From the NCBI GenBank assembly GCA_000711775.1, contig ARYC01001241.1, forward strand, positions 1 to 64,000: a stretch of 64,000 nt of DNA, written 5' to 3'. Below the pieces are notes generated by a model that was not told the origin of the DNA, did not search any database, and saw nothing but the letters and a program-made list of their open reading frames with translations. Both the position numbers and the translations under genes were made by a program. Shown piece by piece: positions 37,399 through 55,385 of this stretch (the stretch's first letter is position 1; the number at the start of each line of letters is the position of its first letter). This DNA comes from Oxytricha trifallax. Taxonomy: Eukaryota; Ciliophora; Spirotrichea; Sporadotrichida; Oxytrichidae.

Positions 37399-38147
37399 AT
37401 GAGTGATTATGTAAATTATAATATAAATTAAAGTATTATAATATAATGGTAGAGAACATCGATTAAATAGATCTTTCACTCAACAATCATCTCTCACAAC
37501 TTTTTTAATATAATAATTGTGATCAATTTCCATGAATTATTTAGAATGTATAGTAATCGACATTTTTAAAGTATTTTATTTAATGCTTATTTTAACTTGA
37601 GGTGTTTAAGCAAAACTCACAGAGATTACAGATGGAGGCATTCAAGGTAGACAGTTTGTTGCACATGTTCAACAACTGCGCTGATAAATGCCAATTGCAG
37701 TACAAAGAAAGCGGTATCAGAGGAGGCAAGAATGGACAAGTAGCTGAGGATGTGCAGTGCTTCAATAATTGCATCACTAAGTCTTACTCTGTATCTCAGA
37801 TTATCTTTCAATTACTAAAACATACTCATTAAACTATTAATAAAAAGTAAAACCCCATAGATCAATTAAGAAGTGAGGATTAGAGTTAAGAACAATTAGA
37901 TTAAAAATTAATTATAATTGGCTAATATTATAAATAATTAGGCTAAAATCAAATATACTCACTCTGATTGGATTACTTTATAAGGACAATTAATCGAGCC
38001 AATAGTTTTAATAATTAGCCCAAACATTATAATTATACGCCAATAATAATTAATTCTTAATTTTATTGTTCTTAACCCCAATTCTCATGTCTTAATTGAT
38101 CAATGGGGTTTTATCTCGAAAAATAGTTATCCAAAGTTAAATAATGA
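37399..38147 (+). CDS. Small mitochondrial intermembrane-space chaperone (tiny Tim)
   Basis: Segments 37399-37410 (MSDY), 37602-37848 and 38113-38147 total 294 nt (97 aa). The protein has twin CX3C motifs: CADKC and CFNNC, separated by about 22 residues, with amphipathic helices on both sides, as in Tim8/9/10/13. In that family hexamers escort hydrophobic precursors across the mitochondrial intermembrane space. The exact subfamily cannot be assigned. The first interruption (37411-37601) has GT...AG ends and may be an intron; the second is a foldback element used as an IES. After removing it the C-terminus becomes lysine-rich (KKYLEKQLSKVKQ) and stops at TGA 38145-38147. Confidence 0.8.
37411..37601 (+). 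other. Intron or IES, 191 bp
   Basis: Begins GTAAAT and ends TTGAG; removal links ATG-Ser-Asp-Tyr to VFKQNSQ in frame. GT-AG ends favour an intron, but only 2 bp (GT) would serve as pointer. Confidence 0.55.
37849..38112. mobile_element. 264-bp foldback element with AAAACCCC ends, used as an IES
   Basis: Left end AAAACCCCATAGATCAATTAAG is mirrored by CTTAATTGATCAATGGGGTTTT at the right; arms are about 70 bp, separated by sequence with a smaller palindrome (GCCTAA...TTAGGC-like, about 37920-37945). Flanks show a TA duplication (37848-37849 and 38112-38113). The telomere-like C4A4 ends recall the telomere-bearing-element transposons of Oxytricha, but at 264 bp it codes for nothing. It sits near the 3' end of the tiny Tim coding region. 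Confidence 0.8.
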
Positions 38148-38509
38148 TATTTAATTAATCATACGACTACATTTTATATATAAACTTATATAATTAAAAA
38201 GTATTTCATTCAAATTTTTGAATGAAAGTGACGATGAGACGATCAAAAGTTAGACACTGTATAATCAGCTTATTACTACTGCTAAATTTATTGTGATAAA
38301 TTATGAAAACATCGCAATTAATTCATAAAGTAGAAGTAATGAGCAGATTGATAATTTTATTTAAATCATTTATCTTGCACATGCTATCTCTCATTAATAA
38401 AACTACCTAATGAATTAAATTATTATGTCTAATTATATATAATTCAGATGAGCTTTTATAAAGGTATTTATTTATAAGTTATACTTATTAATTCACAGTA
38501 ATCACTTGC
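38148..38509. other. AT-rich spacer between convergent genes
   Basis: Separates the tiny Tim stop from the stop of the KA1 kinase. No feature was recognised. Confidence 0.5.
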
Positions 38510-43523
<5,014 letters not shown>

Positions 43524-43784
43524 ATTTATAAATTTCAAGTGAAGTCAACTGTAAAATATTAACTCAAATTATTATTTCTCTAAATTTACTTTCATAAAAT
43601 ACGAAAAAATCAAGTGCTTGCTTTGATTCAGAATTTATTTTTCTATTTCTCAAAAAGTTTTTAATGAGTTATATGAAATTAAATGAATTTATGAAAATAA
43701 TGTTATGAACAATGAATTACTCCATATCAATCTTTAAGTTATTATTTTATGCAACTTAAAGCAGTGTTTCCTATTTTTAATTGT

Positions 43785-46700
43785 TCACTTTTTAATAAAA
43801 CTAGAGGGAGCTTGAGTTGTGTTCATGATATCTCTTAACTTATCTTCCTTCGTGACATTAGGGAAACTTCTGATTCTTTGAACTGGAGTGGGAGCACCTT
43901 TTGGTATTGATAATTCCTAAACCTCCCATATTTCTTCAGAATATTCCATAATTGTGCGATCGCTAGAAAATTTACCTGAATTGGCAACGCAATTTATCGA
44001 TCTTGCAATCCATTCGTTGTTTTCGAGAAGCTGCCTAATATTAAATTACAAAATTTAAAATTTTATTTCAATAAAAAATTCAGATAGCACATACTGTTTT
44101 AAAATAAAGCAGTGGGATTGGATTGTTGACTATATTTTTAATGGAAATAGTTGAAGGTGCATGATGATAGATATGAGCTTAGTTTCCATTATCAAAACTA
44201 TTATTCAAATTTTGCTGTTTATGTTTATAGTTCATGTAGTGGTTAAAGTATATCTTATGAGCCTCATCGTTTGCTTGGTAATATGAAACAAAGTCTAGAC
44301 ATATGCCCTGTGGATCTTAGAGCTACTCCATAGATCTAATCACTTTATCACAAATGAAATCTAATTAGTATTTATCCCTATTTTGCAATAGAAAATCAAA
44401 AACCTTTCTTAATGATATGTCAATATGTGAAGTCTCTACGGGCATACGTTTAAGCTAGAATTAAGATAGTGAAAATATAAAAAAAGATTACGAATTTTTG
44501 ATAGGCATTTAATCTAAATTTGTCTGAGCCATAGATAAAAAGGCTTAATTGTCCAACTTCTTTTTCAATTTCCAAGTTAGCTCCATCTCTGCTTCCTACA
44601 ATCAATCCTCCATTCATAATAAACTTCATGTTTGAGGTCCCACTTGGCTATATAAAGATTCTAAAAACAAAAATATATATACCTCAGTTCCTGGAGTGGA
44701 AATATGCTAACTTAAATCACATGCTGATACAAACATCTCACATGTTGTAACTCCATAGTTAGGTTCAAATACAACTTTCATGTATTTATCAGCTTTTTCA
44801 TCATTATTCACAATGTCCATAACCTTAAAAATAAACTTGAGGATTTCTTTTCCTGTTGAAGAGTGAGGTGGAGCTCTTCCTGCGAAAATGAAAATTTATT
44901 TCCCGCTGCAATATCTGGGATTTTCTTTCAATCTTATGTATTTGAACAGAATGTAAAACAGGTACATGATTTATCTTTTAGTCTCCCCTATGCATTTAGC
45001 CATTACATCAATCATTAAGTCTTCTTAATCTTAGAGGAAAGGATCTACGAATTTCTCTAAGATTTGCTTGTTCTTAGGGTTCTTGAAAAAATGTCTTATT
45101 AGCTTTTTTTTGTTTTCTTGCTTAATTTTTAAGAATTCCAAAATAAATTCTTTGTCTTGTTTCCATGCATTAAGTTAAGTTATTAAATTAAGGTTAATTA
45201 ACCATTCTTCATCACCTCCTAGTCTATCTGTGATAAGTTTTGCAAGTCCTGGATTTGCACATTAAATCCATCTTCTCTAGCTTACTCCATTTGTAATTGA
45301 AATAATTCTCTTTGGGTACATTTAATGTAAATCCTTAAAAATCACATTCTTGAGTAACTGAGTGTGTTCGAATGATACTCCATTTACCTTATGTGAAGCG
45401 TGGAAGCAAATATGTGCCATTCTAATTTCAGCCTTAGTATTGTTATTCTCACTATAAACTTTAATTAAACTCATTCTTTAAAGCTTCTGACTATCATTAG
45501 GATATTCTTTCTTGATTTTCTCTATAAAAAAGAAATTGAGGATATCAATAATTTCCAAATGTCTAGGTAAAATCTTTTGAACCAAATGAACTGGCCATTT
45601 TTCCTTAAATTCAAAACCTGTAGTATGTGAGGTATAAGAAAATGTGTTGCAAGTTAGAAGCCATGCTTAATGCAGACTCAAATTCTCTTCATCAATTAGA
45701 ACTCTTATCAATTCAATAATTGCAATGCCAGGATGAGCATCATTTAGTTAGATTGCAATTTTCTTAGAGAATATATCGAAGCTACCTTTATGAGTCTTCT
45801 TGAATCTTCTTACTATATCTTTAATAGTAGCAGCACAGAAGAAATATTGCTGTTTTATTAGAGCAATCTAAATTTCTTCAGGATAAATGTCTGATTTATG
45901 ATAAAGAACGCTTGTAATTCGCTCAGCTCTTTGTCTAGTCTCTACTAAGTTAATGTAATCATCGTCAGTCTTGCAGTGATATTCTTTATTGGAAGCATCA
46001 AATGATGGTTAAGCACTCCATAGTCTCAGGTTATTGGTATTGAAAGTATTGTAACCAGGAACTGGTGTATCATAAGCCATCGCATTTACAATTTCACCTT
46101 TGGACCACTTAGACTTCTCATAACTCAATCCATTTTGCTCTACTTTAATTTTTTAGATCTCTCCATAGAATTGAATAGGATAGACAACGTCGTATCTTTG
46201 GATCTCCCATGGAATCTTTTTTGAATAACCAAAGTTTGGAAGCTCGATTTGTTTCCCATGTGTTTCAATAATATGCTGTCTAAAATTTCCATAGTGATAT
46301 CTGATTCCATAACTCCACGCTGGCAATTCCAATGTAGCCATTGAATCCAAAAATGAAGCTGCTAATCTACCTAATCCTCCAGTTCCTATACCTAAATCAC
46401 ACTCATACTCATAGAGTTCTTCTAGTTTATAGCCTAGGTCCATTAAACTATCACGATATTAATCAACTAGATTCAAGTTGACTAAGATGTTTTGCATCAT
46501 TCTGCCTTGTAAATATTCAGCTGACATGTAGTATACTCTTTTTGGGTCGTGGTCCTAAAGAATACATATAAAAGTAAATATTTTACTGCATAATGCTGAT
46601 TAGTATCATTAAAACATTCAATGAGTCTATCTCTTAAAGACGAAGCCACTGCTTAGGATAAATGACTATTATCAAAGTTGAATCTACTCTTCACAACTGT

Positions 46701-47464
46701 GTACTCGATGTGATTAATTATTTGCTTTTAAATAAACCATCTCTCATGCCCTAAGTAGCTGCTCATTAAAGCCCAAAGTTTTGCATTAAACTTTTCATTT
46801 TCAGGTCCATTTTTATACCTGAATTCTGGCTGTAAAATTAAATTTTAAATCAGGAATCACTTATGTGAAAGAAATATGCTATGAATGCTTTTTAAATTTT
46901 ACCAAACTTACTCTATAGAGTTAATTCTCAGATTTCTTATCTGGGCTTTCATTATCAGATCTCTAACTACACACTGACATTCTTCTTTGATTTTTGCGCT
47001 CGCTCAAAGTTTTGAAATTATCGAAGGAATCCTTTTTAGAAGATTATTTCAAATTCTATCTACGACTCAAATTCTCCTAGTATGATGAAGTCTTGTGAAT
47101 AGTATGATTTTCATCTTCATTTGTTCCAGCTGAATTATGCAAGGTTTCACTCGAGTGCGAAATTAATGCTAATTGATTTACCTCTTAAGGATTTACAATC
47201 AGTAAATCATCTGCTGTCGTGATGTTTGGATCATTTAAACCTTTCAATAAGTCTTTATTTGCTGTAAAAGAATAAGTTGTTTGTTTAAGTCGAATTAAAA
47301 ATAGGAAATTCATAAATTTCATTATATTGACTGATTTAACTTACATTTTTCGAATTCTAGGTTGTTTGGGTCGAAGTATTAATGAGTGTGCTCTATAATT
47401 GTTGATAAATAAACTGAATGTTACTTGATTCAAGCTCCTTATATTTTTAGTTCGTATCTTCCAT
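43785..47464 (-). CDS. Glycogen phosphorylase
   Basis: Starts at 47464 ([14 protein letters not shown]) with an unusually long Ser-rich N-terminal extension of about 200 residues containing RRMSVCS- and SRRQNLK-type sites, before the catalytic domain. Conserved blocks: [21 protein letters not shown] and [17 protein letters not shown] (about 46.2-46.4 kb), an [17 protein letters not shown] block, EPNYGVT, and [17 protein letters not shown] with the lysine that binds pyridoxal phosphate (about 44.6 kb), followed by [10 protein letters not shown]. The C-terminus is SFIKK, TGA at 43785-43787. It releases glucose-1-phosphate from glycogen in the cytosol; the N-terminal sites suggest control by phosphorylation (inference). 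Introns such as GTATGT...ATTAG near 44035-44095 interrupt it; one junction near 47.27-47.35 kb is unresolved. Confidence 0.9.
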
Positions 47465-47695
47465 TTCAATGAGAGAATCTTTATTAATTTATTATTTAGA
47501 TTAATCAAAGAATATCTCGAATTAATTCATTTGAAATAAACAAATTGCGAAAGATATTCTATTATAGACAAAATTCTCAAATAAAATAATAGAACTTAAA
47601 CAAAAATAAAATCTAAAATAAATCTATCAAAGCCAACATACTAAATCTTATATTCTCAAAAAAACTTGAACCAATTTTAATCATAAATCTCAAAG

Positions 47696-50600
47696 TCATT
47701 TCTAATCATTGTTTTCAGAAATATTTACAAGGTGCCTATAAGTCTTAAACAAGTTGTTAAAGTTCATAGTCATAAGAGTCAATTCTTGACCCTCACCCTT
47801 CTTTTGCTTCTTTTTCTTCTGTCTGTCATTTTTTAAATTATTGAAAAACTGGATGGTAAATAGTTATATTATTCACTTAATAGTTTACATATAGGCATTA
47901 GATTAGATATTTAAATTAGAGGTAAAATTTTCACCAGATAAGGATTCTTTGTCAACAAATGAGATCTTAAATGAGTAATCCAAATTTTAAACTGGAGCTT
48001 ACCAAGATACATCACTACCCATGCTCATATTTTCAGCAAATTCCAAATTCTAAATCAAACTCTAATCGCAAATTGAGTTTTATCTGACAGAACAACCGCT
48101 TAAACTTTAATTAACTTGGCTATTGTTGCTCTAATTGAGTTATAGCACTTCCTTCAAGATTTGCCTTTTATCTTTGTTCTTCATAATCAAGTACTAGATT
48201 TTTGCTATAAGCTTTTGTCTAAGCCAGACATATAAAGTGTCATGATCACCTCGAATGTCCTAAAACATCTTGAAAAGCTCGTTGGTTCTTTAAAGAATCA
48301 AGCGGGATAAGAGATACTCAAGTTCACTGTAGGATTTCACAAATCCTTGTTTAAATACTATCAGAAAAGTAATTTAATTGATTTATTTAGAGAGATAAAT
48401 TATTAAAAAAGTTTGATGCTCATTTCAATGACATTAAAGTCAATATCTTCATAAGCTAAATTTGTGATGAGAGCTTAGTCCTTGTCAGTCATTTTACTAA
48501 AAACTTCATCAGTCATGTTAGGAATAAACTCTGGAATGCTTAAACTATTGATGAGAGGCTTGAGCTTAGTTTAAAACTTGCTAAGAAAGTTCAAGAATCT
48601 TTGCTGCAGAAGCAAGTCTATTTGTAAGAGAGGTTCTTGAGAGATACAGCTTTATTTCTGATCAGAGTTTTTATCAATTTCTTTTTTCTCAGTTGATGGT
48701 TAGATGAGTTAAATGCAAAGATTTTGCTTAAATTGTGATTCTTTGCAATCAGTAGTCTCTATATAAGAATTTACTGGGGCTTCTAACACCATTTGTAAAC
48801 TCTTATTACCATTGATCACATCTTCATGATTCTAAAAAGAATTGAACTCATTTACTGTAATGTTCAACTAGTCTCTTCTCAAGGTACAATCATCATCGAT
48901 CTAGAAACTTGAACTTGCAAGCAAACTTGAGTCGTCAATACAATTCCTGAATTACTGATAATCTCCAGTATCTTGACATCTATTCAAAAGTTTTTTAGCA
49001 GACTCATCTATTATTATAATTTAATGCTTTACGAAAATTAAAATGATGTATAAGTCAACCAAATATTTAATCAGACTCATCTATAATCATAGATTCTTCT
49101 TCAATTTTAGAGATAGCAGACATGTTCAAAATAGAGCCATAGTAATCTCTTCCATCTCCTCTGCTCATCCTCAAAGTAACTTCATTTGTAGATTAGGCAT
49201 CAAACTAGTTCAAGGAAGCAAATGAGTCTCTTTGATTTGCAGAACTCAATAGCTGTGAGATTTCATCATATGGAAGTTTACTATTCTCGAGAGGGTTTAA
49301 TCTGGGCTGGATAGAAGGGACTTAACTCTATTAGTTGAGTTAGAAGTCTTGATTTACGTTCATAAGATAGAAATGTAAGTTTTAATACAAAATTATTAAT
49401 AATTATAATTTCAATTTTAAATTAAGCACTTAATCAAATATTAAACCAATCAATTATAAGTAATTCATTAACAAATAAAAATAATCAATCTCTGAAATGT
49501 TAAAACCAAATAAGGTCTCTCTAATGCAAGTTTCTGACCATTTCTCTCTACTTCTCAATCAACAAATCAATATCATATACTTTAAAATTTATGAGTTCAG
49601 TGTCCATCAAAGATTTTTCAAGCAATTATTAGTGACTAGCCATAAACAAGTCTCTGTCTTTGTTTGGTAGTCTCTCTACATCCTCAAGAATTGAAGCATA
49701 AAAATTGTTAAGAAATATATCATACATTTCAAGTATAGTAAATATTAATAAAGCAACAGCATATTCAAGGAGAGATCTCTTCATCTTAATCATAGTATGT
49801 CTCATAAACCAAACAAAAGAATGTAAAGTGTCAAACATTTACTTGTAGAATTAGTTCATGTGCTCTATAAAGAAATCTAGAGAGGGTATCTTGTCATCGA
49901 TAAGAAGTTCCTCGTGTAAACTGGTAAGGGTTTTGAGAGCTTCAGGTGGCAGAAGGTCCATGTAGTCTCGGAATGGTGAGAGACATTCATTGAAGGAGTT
50001 TCTAAAAGTAAATGAAAGCTGATTGATCAATTTGTTTTTCAATATTGTAGACTCTTAAAATTATCATACTTATTAGATTTTCTTAAATTTAACAATAAAA
50101 TATTTAGCTTGATTGAGCTTTGATCAATAATTAAAGCAACTTACACAAAGCATCTCTGTTAAGTTCATTCAAATCAAAGACAACTAAATTAATATAAAAA
50201 TTCATCATGTTAGCATTATTTTAAATTGTAAGGATTTACTTTCCTAGTGGCAACAACTAAACTCTCTTGATTTTATACAAAGAAAGCGATCTACTCTTCT
50301 TTAGTCAGTCCTCTGAATAAATTTTCCACTTGCATAAGGTAAACTTCCCTAACTCTCTATTTCAAGCTTTTCAAAGCGAACTACTTAGCTCTATTGCATT
50401 CTTGCAGAGTTTAAAGTGATACCAACAAAATAGTGTCAATAAAAGATTCGAAATCTTGAACTTTCTAGAACTTGAAAGCTGATAGATCTTGCTCAAAGAC
50501 TTGTTTGAGGTCTTGTATCATAGGAATATTTAAGAAAAGCTAGGGGAAGCCCACGTCCTTTGATTATTGAGAATTTATGCTGGTAGTTTATGGATATGAG

Positions 50601-51048
50601 GAAGGTGCAATAGAGGTGATAGTATTCTAATGGAACAAAGTGAAGTATGTCTCTTTAAGTACACGATTGAATTCAATCACGACATTTTGCTCTGTCTTAC
50701 TCATGCTAGTCAGGAAAAGATTTTGAGGTCCAAAGTATCTCTCAAGAATTTAAAATTTTAAATGAATGAAATTTATAATTTCTGGTGGGATAGTATTCTG
50801 ATCGAATTCTTCTTAAGTCTCTTCTTTACTTAGTTGATTGCTTTGGAAATAAATCAATTGAACTTATTATCATTTATCTATAAAATACATGTTTAAATAA
50901 TGCTTCCAGAATTTTGCTTAACTGTTGATGTATCAATTATCTCTTAACTCATGTCTCTACTTTAGTTTTTCTTTTTTTTATTTTGAGATGTATCAATCAT
51001 CTCAAAATCTTCATCTTCTTCTCTTTCAAATCTTGTAATTCTTGGCAT
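47696..51048 (-). CDS. Large helical protein, unrecognised, possible tethering factor
   Basis: Starts MPRITRFEREEDEDFEMIDTS at 51048 and ends ...KTYRHLVNISENNDQK, TGA at 47696-47698. The 50.8-49.5 kb part is rich in amphipathic helices (FLTSMSKTEQNVVIEFNRVL, LMQVENLFRGLTKEEQIAFF, FTFRNSFNECLSPFRDYMDLLP). The central part has Ser/Gln-rich sequence (48.6-49.2 kb), then LITNLAYEDIDF and a basic KKKKQKKGEGQE near the end. The overall style resembles subunits of vesicle-tethering complexes such as exocyst or COG, but no diagnostic motif is seen. Introns and IESs near 50.05-50.23 and 48.36-48.42 kb and at about 49.38-49.50 kb were not resolved; two adjacent genes cannot be ruled out. Confidence 0.5.
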
Positions 51049-51206
51049 TCTTCCCTTTAATTTAAGAATATACAAAAATTTATTATTAATTTAATTTCTA
51101 CCAAAATTCTTGAATACTAAAAATTGAATATTTATTATACAAATAAGACAATATGAAATAAGTTTATCACATTTAATTTTTAGAACAAATAAAATCTATT
51201 ATATAT

Positions 51207-52328
51207 TCACACCATTTTAATATCAAAATCTTTTTTATTTAAAATCTGAGAATTATCCCCTATTTTTTCTATTTCTTAATCATAGTTGAAATAGGTACTC
51301 CCACGCATCATAAAATCTATATCAGTAAGAATATACTTGCTCATCGCTCTACCTCCCATGGTTTCTTTTAGAAAACCAGACTCTCCCAGATCTCTCTCAA
51401 ATCTAAACCAATGACTTTCATAGGAATCCTAGAGCTTATTTAAATAACTTTGATAGTCATTTTGTTATAAATTTTGAGATTCCTTAGGTTAAAGATATAT
51501 AGGTTTCTTGTTTTAATCTATTTATATTAGCTTTTTCTTGGTCCAATAGCCTACATCAATTCTAATGATTTCATTGTGTTAATGTGCTAAATTTAATTGA
51601 ACACCTTTGGAATTATAAATGCTGGCTTTCTAGACATCAATTAGTTTATGTTAAAATTCAACACTGCTCACTTAATTCGCCTTCTAATTAACTAATCCAA
51701 TTGACTCAACATCATTTTACTTTGAGGGTATAATCATTTGCCTAAATTCATTCATTTTAATACCTTTAATATACTAAACTTGTATAATTTTCATCACCGT
51801 ACTATCCCCTTAATTTCTATTAATGACATCTATTTTAGAATGTTAACTGCTCATGATTTTTTATCTTAATTTCATGATTTTGGCTTTTAATTCAAGAGTC
51901 ATTTCATTATTAAACAAAACTTAACTTTAAGGGTTACTGGGATCCATAATAGCTTAAAGCAGTCGATCATAAAATTATTTAAGATGCTGCTTATCATCTC
52001 TGGTGAATATATTCATTGCAATGATGTTGTAAATTAAATTCTATCGTTTTGGGTGGTAAAGTTTCAATTTATAGTCTACATTATGAATAAAGAATTGCTG
52101 GGGATCGGGAACTTAGAATTCATTGTATATAAATTGAGTTGTTGAGCTGGTATTAGTAGTTGAATGAATTAAAGGTTTTTGGGGTGTTGATTTTAAAGAG
52201 GGGGCCTTGATTTAAATTAATTTATCATGCATTAATCTGTCTTCAATAAAAGCCGATAATTAAAAATTCTGTAATTACTGTGATTTACTTTTGAAGGAAT
52301 TGTTCCTTAAAAATAATTTTGCCAACAT
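51207..52328 (-). CDS. 373-aa protein with mitochondrial-type N-terminus, unrecognised
   Basis: A single uninterrupted frame of 374 codons from ATG at 52328 to TGA 51207-51209. The first residues (MLAKLFLRNNSFKSKSQ) form a basic, hydroxylated, non-acidic leader resembling a mitochondrial presequence. The body includes FFIHNVDYKLKLYHPKR, MNIFTRDDKQHLKQFYDRLL and, at the C-terminus, WFRFERDLGESGFLKETMGG. It might be a mitochondrial ribosomal or membrane-associated matrix protein, but no family was identified. Notable as one of the few genes here without an interruption. Confidence 0.6.
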
Positions 52329-52617
52329 TTTTTAATTCAAATAATTATTTATTTATTGAGTTCCACAAAGTTTGTCAAAATAAGGTTCAATGATATAGTA
52401 TCAATAAAATTAGAAATATACGATATAATTATTAAAATTAATGGTATTAAAATAAAACCAGATATTTTTAGTGAATAAAAGTTTGAGAGAATAATATTTA
52501 AATTTAAAACAATTTTCAATTTTGCAAAATTTTCTTTAATATACAAAAATATAGCTTTATTCATTATATTTTGCTCTTAATAATCTCTTAATGATTACTA
52601 TCATTCAATTTTTATTA

Positions 52618-52794
52618 ATGGAGATTTAAGTATTTTGGCTTGTGTCAGGAGTTGGTCTCGCTTCATTTCCAGTCTACATTGATATGCACCAGGGTATCAA
52701 GCAAGAGCAAGAAGATATTCATAAAGAGTTCAAGAGACAGAGATACCTTGTGTTCAGTTTGAAAGCCAAATAGTTATTGGGTCACTAGCAATGA
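52618..52794 (+). CDS. 58-aa protein with one N-terminal membrane helix
   Basis: ATG 52618 to TGA 52792-52794. The N-terminus IQVFWLVSGVGLASFPVYI is a hydrophobic helix; the rest is charged (IKQEQEDIHKEFKRQRY). The layout resembles small single-span subunits or assembly factors of mitochondrial respiratory complexes, which is only a guess. It has higher G+C than the surrounding spacer, and Gln codons include TAA and TAG. Confidence 0.5.
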
Positions 52795-53008
52795 TTGATT
52801 TATGATTGGATTTATGGGTATGAGTGATGAATAAGATAAATAAACTTAATTTTCTCATTAAATCATTAAAGTTAAGTTAACATTTTCAATAGAATTAATT
52901 GAGTTGAATAATTTACTGAATTTTCGTAAAATTAAAATAAATACGTTTTATCTTATTGGATCTATAAATAATTTCAAATCTCAGTAAATTTAGATTATTA
53001 CAAAGAAG

Positions 53009-54325
53009 ATGAAACAATTAGTAAAGAGAGTCCTACCCCGCAAAGCGAGAGATCAGCTACCTATATGGTCAGAGTTCAATCAACTTGCTTAGAAATACAA
53101 TGCAATCAACTTATGCCACGGCACCCCAGGTCTTGATCCCCCTTCATTCTTAATTGATAATTTGGAAAGAGCATGTAGGGAGGGTTTCAATCAATATACT
53201 CTGTTCCAGGGCCATCCACTTTTCAGAGAAAAACTTTCGGAGTTTTTCTCGCCTCATTTCAAACAAGCAAAGAATGGCCAGACTCTTAACCCTCACACAG
53301 AGATATTGGTAACTAACGGAGCCAGCGAAGCTCTCTTCTGTGCGATACATCATCTTGTGGAAAAGGGAGATGAAGTGATCATGTTTGAACCATATTACAC
53401 ATCATATGTTAGTAGCGTAGAGTTTGGAGGAGCGACAATAAAAACAGCTCCATTCTTTTTGAAAAATGGTTAATGGGAGTATGACTTTGATGCACTTGAG
53501 AAATAGATTAATCCAAAAACTAAAGTGCTAATGATCACAAATCCACATAATCCCACAAGCAAAGTCTTTACTTATGATGAGTTGCTTCGCCTAACAGAAA
53601 TCGTCGAAAAACACCCATAATTGGTTGTAGTATCTGATGACGTCTACTACTTTCTTCCATACGATAACAGAAAGTATCAACTTTTCGCTAACATCGGTGA
53701 TAACTATAAACGTACTATAACTGTTTTCTCAGCAGGCAAGATGATGAACTGTACTGGCTGGAAGGTTGGATGGGCTATAGGACCTGCAGACTTAATCAAA
53801 CATACCTGTTACGTGCATGAAGCTTCTGTCTTTAACAACAATGTACCAGGGTAGATAGCAATTGCAAAAAGTTTAGACCAGACTATGAAGCCATATTAGG
53901 GCCATTAAAATTACTACGAATACGTAAGAAATACTTTCTAGTAAGCCAGAGATAATGCAATCGATTTGTTGAATCTGTCAACAGGAATAAAGTTTAAGCC
54001 TACTAAATGTGAGAGCGGATACTTCATGGCTGTAGACATTTCTGAGAATGCTCACCTTATTCCTGATAAATATAAAATTCCAGGTAACTATGAAACAGAT
54101 CCAAATACCATAGTCATCCAGAGACAATTCTAAGAGAGAGTACATTTGGACTATTCTTTCTGCAGATGGATGGCCATCGAAAAAGGTATCTCACTTATGC
54201 CTCTCAGTTCTTTCTGTCTAGAAGAGAGCAAATTCAAGCTTGAAAACTATATTAGACTTGCCATTTGTAAGCCCCCATAAACTTTCACAGACCCAAACCT
54301 CATTAAGAGGTTCCAAAGTTTATGA
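53009..54325 (+). CDS. Kynurenine/glutamine-type aminotransferase (class I PLP enzyme)
   Basis: Uninterrupted frame of 438 aa, ATG 53009 to TGA 54323-54325. Class I aminotransferase marks: YTLFQGHP, ILVTNGASEALF, NPHNPTSKVF with the cofactor-contacting Asn, VSDDVYYFLPY with the Asp that pairs with the pyridine nitrogen, and SAGKMMNCTGWKVGW with the lysine that forms the Schiff base; the C-terminus has YIRLAICKP with the substrate-binding Arg. The text is closest to kynurenine aminotransferase/glutamine transaminase K (KYAT) enzymes, which convert kynurenine to kynurenate and transaminate glutamine. Substrate is inferred from resemblance only. The 58-aa gene lies 214 bp upstream on the same strand. 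Confidence 0.85.
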
Positions 54326-54644
54326 AAAATTAAGAATATCTGGCTTTGAGATAATATGAGATCAAAGCTTAATATCAAATTAATCATAACATTAGGAATA
54401 AAATAAAATATCAAAAGTAATCAACCAAATAATAGTGATGATGTCAATCAAATTAATATGACATATTCAATTATGGAAATGAGCTTTCTTCAAAGCTGTT
54501 ATAATTATATCTTTATCTTAAAAATACTACATATCCGATAAATACTTTATTTTAAGAAATTTAATTGCAAATCTTTATAAATTTTTACAACATATAGATT
54601 GATCAGAAATTATTAAGGTAAATTAATTAATTCTTATTATTAAA
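54326..54644. other. AT-rich spacer
   Basis: Separates the aminotransferase stop from the convergent HMG-box gene. Nothing was recognised. Confidence 0.5.
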
Positions 54645-55385
54645 TCACTATTGCACTCTATTATTCTTCTCCTCTGCAAGTTTTTTATAGTGCAATTTTT
54701 ACTCATCACTCATAGCTTTCCACTCTTGAGATGTGATTTTAGTGAGTTCTGGTGGCATGATTTTGGGGTTCTCTTTCTTAAGCTCTATCATTCTCTCCAT
54801 GTTGAATATTAAATATGAAGTATATCTACTTTTCTTGACTTGTTTCTCTCCAGACTCGTTAGTTTTTTGAGATTTACCTTTTTTAGTATTGGAAACCCCC
54901 ACAGATTGCTTATTTTCTTGGATTTCTCTTTGATACCTTATTTTATCGTTTTCAGCCATTTATTCGAACTTTGACTTTTCCTCTGAAGTTAAACCTGCCC
55001 ATTTTAACCCAACTTACTTAGCAAATGAAGCTACTGAATTCCCTGGATTATCACTCATTAATTGTCTCATTTCCTCCTTCTAGAAAAAGATGTAGGCATT
55101 AGTTGGTTTCTTGACATCAGGAACTGACTTGGTTTTTTAAATTGAATCTTTCACTTTTTCTTATGGTTAAGAGTTCTGGGATTACTGATAGTTCTAGCAT
55201 AACTGATTGAAATGATCCTTCATTGCTGGATTTGATTGCATCATATTGAACATCTGAGATACATTGGGCATTTGCATGGGTTATTGGGGTGGCATGGGCA
55301 TCATTGGCATGAATTGCATGGATTATGGCTGGAAGTGAGGCATATATCCTTGGGGCATCTAGTTTTGCATCATTTTGGTTTGCAT
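54645..55385 (-). CDS. Double HMG-box protein A
   Basis: Uninterrupted 246-aa frame from 55385 (MQTKMMQNQMPQGYMPH) to TGA 54645-54647. Residues 1-95 are Met/Gln/Pro-rich (MPMMPMPPQQPMQMP). HMG box 1 begins KKPTNAYIFFQKEE; box 2 reads SRYTSYLIFNMERMIELKK...PPELTKITSQEWKAMSDE. Two boxes in one small protein is the HMGB-like DNA-bending layout, expected in chromatin. It is head-to-head with the paralogue at 55998-56753, and the second boxes are nearly identical. No IES was found. Confidence 0.85.

Noticed and set aside
37626..37811. Two minus-strand frames opposite the tiny Tim gene
   Set aside because: They overlap the twin-CX3C coding strand and resemble nothing; simple antisense shadows.
52349..52564. 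71-aa hydrophobic minus-strand frame upstream of the 373-aa gene
   Set aside because: Composed of Ile/Leu/Asn/Lys codons expected from AT-rich spacer; no supporting motif.
53150..53353. 67-aa minus-strand frame in the aminotransferase gene
   Set aside because: Antisense to conserved aminotransferase coding sequence.
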